Assembly (NCBI RefSeq): GCF_017562075.2
Contig: NC_054085.1
Span: forward strand, 4,182,566 to 4,246,565
Direction of reading: 5' to 3'
Source: Anopheles merus
Taxonomy: Eukaryota; Arthropoda; Insecta; Diptera; Culicidae
Length of the DNA stretch: 64,000 nucleotides
In this document: in pieces, positions 22,525 through 34,000 of the stretch
How positions within the stretch are numbered: the stretch's first letter is position 1
Layout of the letters: every line of letters begins with the position of its first letter
Made by a program: the position numbers and the translations under genes
The notes under the pieces: model-generated
What the model saw: only the letters and a program-made list of their open reading frames with translations
What the model was told of the DNA's origin: nothing
Databases searched by the model: none

Positions 22525-22579
22525 CGACTATCATGTCAATCCTACAGGGGTCGCCTGCCGTAATAATCAAGGACGAACA

Positions 22580-24858
22580 ATGACGAATAATGACCTTAGC
22601 ATTTATTACCAAAACGTTCATGGATTACGCACTAAACTTGAGGATGTGTACATTGCTTCTAGTGAGCTTGATCATGATATTATTGTTCTCACAGAAACAT
22701 GGCTTGATGATACCATACTTTCGCAGCAGGTAATCTGTGACAAATACGCTATCTATAGAAGCTATAGAAATGCTAATAACAGTGCCAGACAGATTGGTGG
22801 TGGTGTCCTGATTGCTGTTTCTAAACGTCTCAAATGCCTTCCTGTGCACACCAATATAACGAGTATCGAACACTGCTGGGTTAAAATCCTGTTGCCTTCA
22901 AGTAAAATATTTGTCGGTGTAAGTTACATCCCTCCTGACCTTAGTACAAATACTGCAATTATGACTGCTCTCGACGAGGCTCTTGATAGTGTGAGTGTTT
23001 CTATGAACGACAACGATACGATGTGTCTGTTGAGTGACTTCAACCAACCAATGATCTCCTGGCGTGCTATCGATACGCCGTGTCCAGATATCCATTCGGG
23101 CTTGTCCAAAATCATTTTGGAACTTTATGGACCGTAAGATGAAACGTACTCCCTCCCATCATGCATGACACTTGATGGTCGATGGTTTACTGACACGCGA
23201 GAAATATGTAATGGTTTTGCTGAGCTGTTTGCACGTAGCTGCACGAGCTTTCCCGAACAAAACCAGAAGGTAGAGGAAGCGTTACGTTTCGTGGCACAAG
23301 ACTCCGTAGACATTTCATTGCCTTCTTTTACTATCGATGATGTTCGTTCAATGGCTTCAAAGCTGAAACCCTCTTTAGCCTCTGGACCCGATAATATTCC
23401 GGGAATAGTGATCGTATCATGCATAGATGAATTGGCTTTACCACTAGCATCCATTTTTAATAATTCACTTCGCACTGGTTTCTTCCCTGACCTATGGAAA
23501 AAGTCATGGATATTTCCCGTTTACAAAAAAGGCGACAGAACTTCCATCTCAAATTATCGAGCTATTTCGATGCTATGTGCTCCCAGTAAGCTGTTCGAAT
23601 TATTAGTCCATAAACATATAATGCATGGCGCTATTAACATATTTACACCTTTGCAACATGGCTTCCTACCTGGACGCTCCACCGTCACAAACTTAGTGCA
23701 GTTCTTGCATTTTACTTACAAGCAGCTAGACAAAGGGTTCCAAGTAGATACTGTTTATACTGATTTTCACTCTGCTTTCGATAGCGTCAATATCCATAAT
23801 TTGACTAGCAAACTTTTAAAACTTGGTTTTCATATCAGCATAGTTAGGTGGCTGAATTCGTACCTGTCGCGTCGTTCAGTACGTATTAAGATTGTAGATT
23901 GCATCTCTAGTGAATTTAGCAGGGTCTCTGGTGTTCCTCAAGGCAGCATTTTAGGGCCTCTATTATTTAATCTCTTTATTAATGACATTGTTTACGCTAT
24001 ACCTGACTGCCCGGTTCTACTATACGCAGATGACCTTAAAATGTACTTTCCTGTGCGTAGTACTAATGACTGTCTTCGATTACAAGGCTTTCTTTCTGTT
24101 TTTAATCTTTGGTGTTCCTTAAACTGTTTGTCACTCAATGTCAGTAAGTGCTCGGTTATTTCGTTTACTCGTGCGAGAACTCCATTATGTTTTAATTATG
24201 TTCTTTCTGACACTTTGTTGCCTCGATCTGAAACTGTTAGGGACTTAGAAGAAGCAAAATGTTTCATGACCCTCTCTGTTTAAAATCACTTTACTGTTGC
24301 CTTGTTCGTCGTTTGATTGATTACGCTTCAGTTGCTTGGTTTCCGGAGCAAGTTACTAGAATTGAGAGGCTTGAGAGGATCCAGCGAAAATTTACCCGGG
24401 TAGCTATTAAGCTACTTCCGTGGAGACATAACGACGTGCTACTAGCTTTTCATACGAGGTGTCAGTTGTTAGGGCTTGAAACTTTGGAAAAGAGAAGAAT
24501 GGTTGCCCAAGGATTTTTTATGTTTAAACTATTAACTGGAAGAATCGATGCACCTCTATTGCTAAGTCATGTAAATTTGTATGTCCCTACTAAACCTTTA
24601 AGAGCTCGACAATTTTTAATAACTGACTTTCGTTATCGTCTTTTCTGTGCTAGGGATCCGTTGTTATTAATGTCCAAGAACTTTAATATATTTTCAAATT
24701 TTTTAAACCTGTCCTTTAGTGTACCGAAATGTACTAGCATCATTCGAGATTGCATTGCATCTAATTTTAGGAACACATAGTTTATAAGACATTAGTTTTA
24801 ATTGTTTATGTAGGCCATGGAGGCTCGATACTCTATAATAAATAATAATAATAATAAC
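22580..24858 (+). mobile_element. CR1/Jockey-group LINE, internally deleted
   Basis: Endonuclease frame 22580-23137: IYYQNVHGLRTKLEDVY, VLTETWLDD, SDFNQPMISW. It stops at 23135 just after the D-F-N motif. The rest of the endonuclease and the RT N-terminus are deleted. The RT frame 23165-24283 has ASGPDNIPG, YKKGDRTSISNYRAISML, HGFLPGRSTVTNL, GVPQGSILGPLLFNLFIND and catalytic YADD (about 24030). A second deletion at about 24250 removes the YLGV-type block. The C-terminal frame 24259-24780 matches the stub at 12518-12935. A short 3' UTR and an (AAT)n tail (24836-24858) follow. ORF1 is absent. It sits directly beside copy A. Confidence 0.85.
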
Positions 24859-24869
24859 ATTTCAAACTC

Positions 24870-25022
24870 GGTACCGTCCGGAGCCGTTTTGAGCCGTTTG
24901 GAGCCGCTAGTTGGCAGCCAGAGTCGTTGGGAGCCGCTAGTCGGCAGCCGGAGCCGGTCGGAGTCGTCGGAGCAGTGCGGAGCCGTCTGGAGTTGTCGGC
25001 GCCGGTCGGAACCGTTGTAACA
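24870..25022 (+). repeat. GGAGCCG minisatellite
   Basis: Imperfect tandem words GGAGCCGTTTTGAGCCG and GGGAGCCGCTAGTYGGCAGCC repeat several times downstream of the LINE tail. It resembles, but is not the same as, the ATTCCGGAGCCG arrays in the MITEs at 51978 and 54267. Confidence 0.65.
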
Positions 25023-25059
25023 GTTGGAAGTATTTTCAAGCGCTTCTCGCCATTATAAG

Positions 25060-25893
25060 CGATAAAATCTTATACAAAATTATGAAAAAAAAAGTCTTCT
25101 TCATTAGCTGCACTGAAGATCTGGGTGGATACTCTGTTTTAAAACTGTAGGGCTTGCGCGATACAATTTATTTTATTTAACGTGACAATTGCGATGAGTG
25201 AACTGTATTGGTTGGCGGTCGAAAGATGAGAGAGCGACGATCGGCGCATCCGATCGCTCGCAAGCTCGAGGACCACGATCGGCGCATCCGATCGCTCCTA
25301 TTCGTGTCCTATCCTTCGTGTCCTATCCTTCGTGTCCTAACCTTCGTATCCTATACTTCGTATTACATCGCTACCTACCTACACTAACTTAATCTTACCA
25401 CAGTGTGACGCTCGAAAGTGGTGAATTCGGAAACGCAGCCAGGAGCGCAACACCACCAGTGGTGCCGAACACCACAAGACCTTGGGACAGTTTTTAAATT
25501 TAATGTTTAAAAATATGCATTCACTCTTTGTTTAAACTGTTGTATTGGATAAACATGTGTTGTGTTCGGATGGTGTTATGATGTAGCGAAAACAATTATC
25601 ATAATTAAAACTTATTTATCAACAAATAAAATAATGTATCACGACACACGTCTGCTCGTAACCAAGTCCTGATCAAGAGAGACAGATCTATCTATCTCCC
25701 AAGACCTGCATCTATCTCCCTGCCCAGGCTTGCCGAATTCCAATCCAAATCACATCGCTGTCATTACAACAATTACACCTGCTATCAGCCTTTCTAGCAT
25801 CATGGTCCAACATCGGTAATGAACCAGGGGAGTACAACTCGCAGTCACAACAAAATGAGAGATAAAAGAGAGCCTCAGATTGAAGATAAACGG
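25060..25893. other. Unassigned, with short tandem repeats
   Basis: A 23-bp direct repeat (ACGATCGGCGCATCCGATCG plus CTC) occurs at about 25228 and 25275. A 14-bp repeat CGTGTCCTATCCTT occurs about five times at 25303-25362, decaying rightward. No gene recognised. The sequence up to 25893 flanks the hAT-like 3' terminus. Confidence 0.5.
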
Positions 25894-26401
25894 CAGGGTG
25901 GCCACTCGAATCAGGATTTGAAATTTTTCCCGGTTTTTCCCGGATTTTTTAGGGATTTTCCCGGTTGATCACACTTCATTTGCCCGTAGTTGATAGCCTT
26001 GTGCGATACTCAAATTTCAAAACATTTTCTTAAACAATTTTATAGGTAACTCTAATAGTATTTATAACTTCGTCTGCAATTAGTAAGAAAGTGCAAAGCT
26101 ACATGTTATCGATATATTTCATAATACAGACTGACTTCACTAGTTGAACTTTGATTCACTGTTAACGATTGAATGAATGCTTTTTATTTGGCAAGTTTTT
26201 CCATACAAAAAGTTCTGAATTTATTCTGAACAAGCCATGAGATTTGTTTGTATTTTTTCGTAAATCGGCGAATGAGTTTTAGTTTCGCATTTGAACAGTG
26301 AGAGAAAAATAAACAAGAATTAAATACAATAACCTTAATCTATTATTTAAAAATAAAACTATTAAGCAATATAAACGTTTTTATAAGATTGCTGAAACAG
26401 C

Positions 26402-28218
26402 TTATTTGTTCAAATTATTCATTTTCTCTTCAATCAATGCTACTTCTTTTTGAGCATCTGCGAGAATTTTGGCTTTTACTGATTCCAACTCCTTGAGTGC
26501 TTGATGCATTGTCTTTTTTCTAGCACTGGCATCGTCCTTTTGTGCCCTTTCCTTCTTCTTATGCTCTAGGTTCTCGACGTATCGTCCATGCGCGTTTCGA
26601 GCGTACTGGATGAGTGATTTATTTATGTCAACCCCTAAAACCCCACCAGCGTTCAAAATAGCGTCGTAAACTATTCGCTGTGCCACTAAGCTTTCGTCAA
26701 TTAAATTAACAATCAGACATTCTTTGTTTATAGAAAATCCTCGCTCCAGTGTTGCATTGCCATGTGATAGGATTAAAAAATATAAAAAAAAAATTCTCAA
26801 GTTTGAGAATTCTTTTCCCGAATCCGCAAGAACTTTAAACCAAAAAATATCTAGTCGACATTCATGTCGCTTGTAGGCAGCTAGAGATGACTTTATGCTA
26901 TAAATTTCCACCGCATTTGTGAATTCTTGACGAACTTTGTCAGCTACATTATCCGTTAAATGTTTTCTTTGGACCATGTAATCCAGGCAGTACTCCAACC
27001 GTTTCAAGGCAATATCAAGCGATTTTGTTAAGGTCTCTGGATTTATACATGAGATATATCGTATAAAACGGTATGATAGTGGAGAACGGTCACCAATTTC
27101 TGTCAAAAAGGCAATATAATAAGCTTCACAATCGTTCTTAAACTGTAGGATGATCTTTTCATATATTTTTCCACGAGCCATTATTGTTTTAATTGCCGCT
27201 TTGACTCCAAAATCGATATCAACTTGCGATGTCGGTAGAATGTTGTTATCTTTGAGATCGATATCGGTGATCGCTTTAACTTTTACATTTAAGCATTCCA
27301 ATTTTAAAACCTTACTCATTATAGAATGGGTAAGTGAAGTTAACTCATCAAACAAAAATGGCTCCATAGGAGCATCACATTGAAATTCTCGCAAAAAGGG
27401 TTCTACACATCCAGCTGATGAAATAAAAAAGGCAAGTTTTGGGCTCAACATTTCATCAGAAATGGCCTTTTCTATTACAGCGAATGACCTAGACTGAGCA
27501 ACTGCTGCAAAACTCCTTTTGAAAGAATGGTGACCTCCCTTGAGTTTTTGTCACGTTGGTTTTCGACTGCAGCCACATAGACTTTCAAATGAGGAATCAT
27601 TTTAGAAGCGCGCTCAGCCACATTTAAATTTTCAATCCATCGAACAGGACAAAACTTCAGCGGGAATAAATTGGATCCGGTAGTTTCTTTATAATCTGCA
27701 CGGCGCAACGGAAAGTCTTTGAACAAATAATAGAGGGATGTCATCAAAAGCTCATCAATGTTCCATTCAATGTGCTTCATGCCATTTTTAAAAGCATTAT
27801 GAATAGCATGTAAACCGCAACTACCTATGTTTAACAAATCAAAAGATGGTACCCCTCGCAGATTTCGAAGTTCTTCGCATAAGTCCTTCATTAAACGCCA
27901 ATTTACATTCGGCTCGTCCATGCTTAGCTGAATCACATTATTTAGTAGAGCAGGCTTTTTTTCTGTGCACTGTTTCAATCCGTTAAGGAGATCGACTGCA
28001 CGAGAAGAATCTAAAAACGCAGATCCAATGTATCGACAATCTACCTGTTCCTTATTTTCATTCCAAAATCTCACACTAACATCCATCTGTTGGCGCTGTG
28101 AAACTTTGTTCAATGTTTCATCGAAACCAATTACTATTTCGGAACATACATCAAGTTGCTTAAATATTTCGTTTGTGAAATAAGGTGCCAAACCAAATGT
28201 TGGGGCCCTTTCCGTTGT
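26402..28218 (-). pseudogene. hAT-like transposase, central and C-terminal part
   Basis: The frame 28218-27475 gives TFGLAPYFTNEIFKQLD, SEIVIGFDETLNKVSQR (first catalytic Asp region) and FWNENKEQVDCRYIGSAFL. QLSMDEPNVNWRLMKD and IGSCGLHAIHNAFKNG (C-x-x-H motif) follow. A one- or two-base indel near 27500 shifts the frame. The frame 27451-26402 continues with KLAFFISSAGCVEPFLREFQ, then the C-terminal dimerisation block LILSHGNATLERGFSINKE, and ends in a basic coiled coil (about the last 70 residues, KKKERAQKDD onward). Total length with the N-terminal piece is about 700 residues, normal for hAT transposases. Apart from copy B and the one indel it looks intact, suggesting recent loss. Confidence 0.75.
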
Positions 28219-28223
28219 AAGTT

Positions 28224-29275
28224 CGTAGGCTGAAATTTCAGCCTGTCAGCTCCCGCTGCGCAAATTCGAGCAGTTTCCAGCGCAGGAAATGTACCAAAAT
28301 CTGCGCTGGCCAGCGCAGATTTTGGCTGGTCTCCCGCGCTGGACTTCAGCGATTCCTGCGCAGGCCTGCGCAGGGTTAGCGCCATCTGTTGGCGAAATGG
28401 ATGAACTATTTATGGCGGCGGAGCAAAAAAAACGGTCAAAAAATTTAAAATTATTGTCGCCCATTTTTCGTCCGCTTCTTCATCTCCTTCACCCTGCCTT
28501 GCCTTACTTGCGCTTCAGCCCGTGCCTTCCGCCGCCCGCTGATTGGCTGTTGCGGTGTATTGCGTTGATACTCATATGTGCATTGCGGTTGTGTATTGTA
28601 ATTGGTGGATGTTAGCATTTATTAATTTGTGTGTGACCTTGAGACGCTGTGGGAGAAGCTGGATTGGGATTCAAAGTGTTATCGGTGTATTGATGGTTTA
28701 TTTTATTTCGTGCTGCTGCTGATGAGACCATTCGATGCCCGTGCCGGTCGAGGGTGACGAAGCCTATTTAAAACAAGCGTAGGAGAACGTCTAACACTGA
28801 ACTAATATTTTTTTATTTGAACATGTTTGATGCTTCAACGACCTTCTAAGCATCATGTAGCACAATGTATAGTGGCTATATTTTTTTTTTTTTAATGTGC
28901 CGAAATCTGTCTCGAGTTTTTGGGTCTCGTTACACACACACACACAGCGCGGGGAAAGTGACCGTTCACTCTATCATGTCGCGATCCCCCACCCCGCGCG
29001 GCGCTATGGATGAGGATGCGCTACAAGAAACCTGAACCAGCCGTTCTACCGAGAAGGTAGCCGTAATCGATCATGCGTGGAGGGGGGGGGAGGGGGGGGG
29101 GTCTAGTGGGGGGGGGGGGGAGTGCGTGCTTGCGCGACTTCGGGGGTGCGTGCTCGCGAGCGCGCTTTCGTGGGTGCGTGCTGGCGTGCGCGCTTTCATG
29201 CTCGCGGGCGCGCGTACGTGCGTGTGTGTGTGCGTGCGTGCGTGCTGGCGTGCGCGCGTTCATGCATGTGTGCGC

Positions 29276-29311
<36 letters not shown>

Positions 29312-30520
29312 TTGCGCGCGCGTATTTGTGTGTGAGTTTGCGCGCGCGTGTTTGTGTGTTTGTGTGAGTGCGTGCGTTTGGAAACCTCAAAACTATTTGA
29401 TTCTGATGCGTACATTTTCATCCGCTGCGGCTACAAAGTCCATGCATTTTCGATCTCGCTACCTGAGAGACAACACAACCATTGGCATTGGCATCTTTGC
29501 GATCGGCTCTGCTGTTGGGGTTATTAAAAAGACACACGATCTAAGCAAACGTGCGTGTGATATATTGCACATTTATTTCTAATTCAGCTAGCGGACCCAA
29601 GTGGAAAGAACATTTTGAATTGAATTCATACAAAAGAGGATTCTGGATTTGTTTATTATGGTGCGCGTATGGTGCTGCACATGTCCGTCCAGAATCTGGT
29701 GGCTTGTTGGCTTAGAGTCGGTATCATGACGCCGATTGACCGGCATTGCCTTGGAATGGGTTCGGATCGGTAGGTTCATGTTTTGGTCAAGTGCATTCCG
29801 TGCATTTGTCGCGCCACAGCGGTAGACGCTCATACCCTTGCGCAGACGGCTCAGCATATCTGTGTAATCTACAACATACGAAAGCAAAAGCTTAGTGTAA
29901 CAAAGTTATGCTTAATGCTTAACACGTTCAGATCGATGACAGGCCCCACTGCCTGCCAGTGAACTTTCCAGCCTGCGTTCTAGGTGCTGGTGGAAAGGAA
30001 AGTTGATGAAAATCAGCGCCGGGATGAACGTGTTAATGCGAATTAGGATTCAGCGCGTTTCACAGCAAACCCTCCAGCGTTAGCTAGCGATTCCTTAGTC
30101 ATTTTTACATTGCAGCAATTGAACTTATTGCACTTTTTTTGTTTGATTTGTGAAAATTCAATTGCATCGCAGCAATGTGTGTAAACGGTTTTTTAAGCGC
30201 CACAGCAACTCATGAGCATTGTCCACACGCGAGAAAGAGATAGCGCTATGGAGGGAAAAAGCACGGACGACGGCTGACAGCGATTGGCCGTCTGACGCAC
30301 CAACACATTCAAACCTTCGACAGCGCGCTCAGGCGAGGGGTACGAGGCGGAGCCAGGGACGGGTAGCTCGACGAGCTGCTTGACAAATTTGCCGTTAGAG
30401 GGACAAAGATGGCATTATAAAATTCTCCGAACGGCATGATTTCTTCCGTCGCTTTGCGCAGCGGGGGCATTATAAAATTCTCCGAACGGCATGATTTCTT
30501 CCGTCGCTTTGCGCAGCGGG
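28224..30520 (-). mobile_element. Non-coding element 'CCCGCTGCGC', copy B, inserted in the hAT-like transposase gene
   Basis: Inverted relative to copy A. AAGTT (plus strand) flanks it at 28219-28223 and 30521-30525. CCCGCTGCGCAAA terminal repeats lie at 28252-28264 and, inverted, 30508-30520. On the left, 28 extra bases outside the repeat include the palindrome GGCTGAAATTTCAGCC. Removing the unit with one flank leaves an open, in-phase reading of the transposase gene, so the boundaries are well supported. It contains a GT microsatellite (about 29276-29306) and poly-G runs (29081-29120). Open frames such as 29073-29582 are by-products of that repeat. Confidence 0.8.
30411..30520 (-). repeat. 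55-bp terminal module in tandem duplicate
   Basis: Two copies (30411-30465, 30466-30520) each end CCGTCGCTTTGCGCAGCGGG and contain TTCTCCGAACGGCATGATTT. This is terminal-module duplication at the outer end of copy B, parallel to the 200-bp units outside copy A. Confidence 0.9.
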
Positions 30521-30841
30521 AAGTTTTGTGCGTCCCACTTCGAGCTTAGCAGCAATTTGGCTGTCCGGAAACATTGTCTTGAACAAATTAGTGTTAGCTC
30601 CAGCACGGCGATAGGAGTTATGAGTGGCAATAGTTTCCAGAGCCCACACAATTTCAGCACTTGTAACTTGCTCATTTATCATGAATCTGTTCAAAATGTT
30701 GGAAGCCTTAGAGTGTTGATTATCAGCATTCGTGGAAGAATCTGAAGCTGTGATATGGGTAGCCATTCCAGTGGAAATTGAAGGAAGTGACGGAGATGAC
30801 GACAACAGGTTCTTCTTCTTCTTCTTCTTCTTAAAGTTCAT
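30521..30841 (-). pseudogene. hAT-like transposase, N-terminal part
   Basis: 107 codons from ATG (30839-30841), beginning with a lysine run encoded by (AAG)n. The rest includes VTSAEIVWALETIATHN and MFPDSQIAAKLEVGRTKL, the N-terminal region of the family upstream of its G-L-A-P-Y-F motif. The frame ends exactly at the copy B junction. Codon phase is preserved with 28218 once B and one AACTT duplication are ignored (321 bases, then 27 bases to the codon at 28191). Confidence 0.75.
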
Positions 30842-31214
30842 TTTATTTTCATGTTTACATTACTGATATTGGGGGGTCCGCGAGTTACAGCAGTTTTGCT
30901 TTTCAACGCCTAATCTATTACAATTAGTCCTGAGACCGTTCAGTTTTTGCAAGTGGGAATGCTACATCTCCACGGCTGTTGGTAATGTTTGCTGTAGTTG
31001 ACTAATACTGCTGCCTACTTCCGATTCCACTGATTCCACGATACACTGTCGCACACACTAAGCGCGCAAGGCTTAGTGTGTGCCGAGCGCCATACAGGCA
31101 GAGTGTGTTTGCAAGCCGATCGAGCAGGAGCTCTCGGCAGGGGCGTGGCCACCGTACTTTTATATTTTAAAGTGTATTGTGTTTTGTCTTTTATTATTTA
31201 TTTTGTATGTTGTA
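30842..31214. other. 5' flank of the hAT-like gene
   Basis: It holds GGGGGGTCCGCGAGTTACAG (30871), reminiscent of a degraded DNA-transposon end. No inverted partner of the 25894 terminus is visible. Confidence 0.35.
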
Positions 31215-31426
31215 TAAGTGTGAAATCCCCAGCCCGTAAAGTCTTTTTAGGCCGTCCACAAGGACAGAGGTGGCGTGGTAGGCCCAAATTGAGGTGGCAA
31301 GATGGCGTGGAGGCGTCCGCCATTAAGGCCGGGATAACGGACTGGCAGACGAAGGCGCGAGACCGTGAGCGGTTTCGGACACTCCTGAGGCAGGCCAAGA
31401 CCGCAAAGCGGTTTAGTGCCGGATAA
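31215..31426 (+). pseudogene. LINE reverse-transcriptase extreme C-terminus (fragment)
   Basis: It reads RPQGQRWRGRPKLRWQDGVE and then GITDWQTKARDRERFRTLLR and a stop at 31424-31426. The G-R-P-x-x-R-W-x-D-G-V motif and W-x-x-x-A-x-D-R-x-x-W/F pattern are the usual tail of endonuclease-reverse transcriptases annotated in insects (RTE or Jockey-like). No catalytic part is present. Confidence 0.65.
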
Positions 31427-31439
31427 GTAAGTATAAGTG

Positions 31440-32102
31440 TGAAATAAAACAGTAAAAGTTGAAACTTAACACCCAGGATTCAAACGTTGTTTACATTTTT
31501 TTAAATGGTTCATTTAATTTATGTACCACATTTTTTATTAAATATTCTTCAAAAATATATTTTAAGCTTTGCAAGTTCGTATTTAACATTAAAACATAGA
31601 TTTCATTGTGTTCTTTCGTGTTATTCCATAATTTTTTTTCTATAATTCATTATGTTTTCGACATTATTGAGGATAAAAACTAAGAAATCCATAATTTTTG
31701 CTATTTTCACATTTATTCCTCACTATCTACGAGCCGCATGGCCAATTTACGTGAGATTTGAACTGTTACTCACATGATTTTACTTTTCGTGCATAAACAA
31801 ATCATCAAATCTTTTGTTAATATATCTCATTTTTTCGAAAAAATCAATAGAAACACAAAATCCTACGTAAAAACAAAGATTTTTTTTTCTATTTGCTGTG
31901 CTTTGTGTGCGGAAACTATTGGTTGACGGTTTTAAAATGACGAAAAGTCCCTCAACTATGGCGACCCCCCAAAGGCCCTTATCCACCACCTTATAATTTT
32001 AATCCACCTTGCGCTAGCCAGAATGCTCACCATATAAACTTCTGCAGCTCACCATGGCGATGAGGAAAACAATGCTCGCTCAGTATGGAGGAGGCAGCTG
32101 AA
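31440..32102. other. No recognisable gene
   Basis: AT-rich sequence and the left target-site flank of the I-clade element. GCTCAGTATGGAGG at 32080 resembles the sequence just right of the insertion (CTCAGTATGGAAAC at 38481), so the pre-insertion site had a local repeat. Confidence 0.4.
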
Positions 32103-33663
32103 GGCAGCGTCTCTTCTTCTTCTTCTTCTTCTTTGGGTGATGGGGTTTGTCCTCCTATGATGTTGTGGGACACCATAATCAGGGGTTGACCATCTTGGTT
32201 GTTAGAGAGACCTTGCAGTCTATTTCTATTTAATTTTCTTTTTTTTTATTCTCTTCTTTCAGTCTTTGGTTGTCACATCGTTTGTATCACAAGGTTTAAT
32301 ACTCAGATTGTTTTGTGTGTTTTGTGTTGTCTGTTGTCTGTTGTTTTTATGTCCGTTTTTTGAATTTGGTGTGTATGTGTGTGTGGGTGTGTATACTGGG
32401 TTTTGAAAACAAAATTCAGTTAGTTTCCATCTGTTTGTGTTGTTCCATTTATTCCCCTAGTTAATTATGGTTATCTATGCTATTGTTTTTTTCTCCTTTT
32501 TTGAGGTTTTAGGGAGTTTTTTTTTTCTTTAAATGATCTTCCGTTGCAGGAAGAGATAAAAGACCTTTTTCCTTTTCCTCTCTTTTTTCATATTTCTATG
32601 TGGTTTTGTTTTATGAAATTTATAATTTGTCTAATTGTTTTTTCCAGAGGGTTCTCTCCATGTTTTTCGGAAGTCTTCAAATTTGGTTCAATTGTTATTG
32701 TTATTATTATTATATTTGGGACAAAAATCATGTGTCATCCTGTATTTGGTATTCTGCAGGTTTCACATTCGCCTTTTCGAGTTATTTTCCTTTTAGCTAG
32801 CCAATAATCAGAATAATCATGCCCAGATAAAATTCTGTTCATTATATTTATTTGTTTCCCGCTAACTTTTATATTTTTGTGCCATATTTCAGTTTTGAAT
32901 TCAATTTGGAAATTTAGGAATTTCTTCCCTTTAGTAACGGACTTATTTGTATACCATTCTGTAGCATGTTTTTCCATTTCCTTACGGAAAAAATGTTTGG
33001 CATCAGTAAATCTTATTTTATTGTTTAATTCTACACTTGTTAGGCATCCTTTATTCGCTAATTCGTCTGCGACTTCGTTTCCGTTTATTCCTACGTGCGA
33101 CGGTATCCAAACAATTTGTGTGTTAGTGCTGGTGCATTTTTGTAAGATGTTGTATATTATTCCTTCTATTTGTGGTTCTTTTTGTGCTTTTTTTAGGATG
33201 TAACATGAGGTTAGGCTATCAGTGTATATGGTTATGTTTTTCATCTATATGTTATGTTTTCTATCTTTTATGTAAATTCCTATTCCCGCCTGATTATCTT
33301 TTAAACTACCGTCCGTAAAAAATTGTTGGTCCATCATTGTTGCAGTTTTTCATCTTTTCCAAGGTTATTGTTTTAATCGTCTCTTTATTTTTGTTTGCTT
33401 TGGTTCCAATTTCTTTATTAAGTGTTGTGTCTATGTTTATTTTTGATGTAATGTTGTTCATTTGGCTTATGGATAGATGTTTTAGTATGTTATAGTCTTC
33501 TTCATATATTTTCTCTTGGTATGATTTTGAGTTGTTATTGTATATTGTAGTTGTTGCTTTAGAATTCACTAAACAATTAATTTTACTCCGGGTTTTTGTA
33601 ACGGCGATTTCACAAGCGAACAATGGTTTTCGGGTGTAGGCGCGGTTTAAAAATAGTCCCATC

Positions 33664-33766
33664 TCTCAGCTGATCGTTTGCGTACTGCTCTTTGAATGCG
33701 TACCGAGATAGCATGACCCTTGGTGACCCCTGTTCTCGACCGTGACCTAGTTTCTAATTTCTCGTA

Positions 33767-33802
<36 letters not shown>

Positions 33803-34000
33803 CGGACGTAGCTTCATTTCCCTCTCGCCCCCTGTTTATCTTCTGTTGTCGGTGTTATCCTCCTGTCTAACGCCACCTGGTGCTCGATCCTCGAACCAGC
33901 CCGGATTATCGCGAATGGTCAAGTGACAACCGATCTTTATAAACAAACATTTTATGTGCTGTCAAACCGCATGGCTAACGTGCCAACAGTAGTTATTATC
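33664..34000. other. Unassigned GC-richer insertion within the I-clade ORF2
   Basis: The AT-rich LINE coding is interrupted by about 340 bp of different composition containing a (CT)n run (33767-33800) and GCACATAAAATG-type sequence on the minus strand. I could not define ends or a target duplication. Confidence 0.5.

Larger units (their letters stand above)
25894..30841 (-). mobile_element. hAT-like autonomous-type element, split by copy B
   Basis: Its 3' end is marked by CAGGGTGGCCACTCGAATCA at 25894, a hAT-style terminus with GGTTTTTCCCGG repeats just inside. The transposase gene starts at 30841 and ends at 26402, interrupted by copy B at 28224-30520. The 5' terminus should lie right of 30841, but I see no inverted CAGGGTGGCC there, so that end is lost or diverged. 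Confidence 0.6.

Noticed and set aside
29073..29582. Cys/Val/Arg-rich ORF in copy B
   Set aside because: It is the translation of the GT/GC microsatellite; the equivalent stretch of copy A gives unrelated frames.
31076..31214. N-terminal part of the 31076-31426 frame as a real protein
   Set aside because: Only the last 70 codons match reverse-transcriptase tails; the preceding residues read through unrelated DNA.
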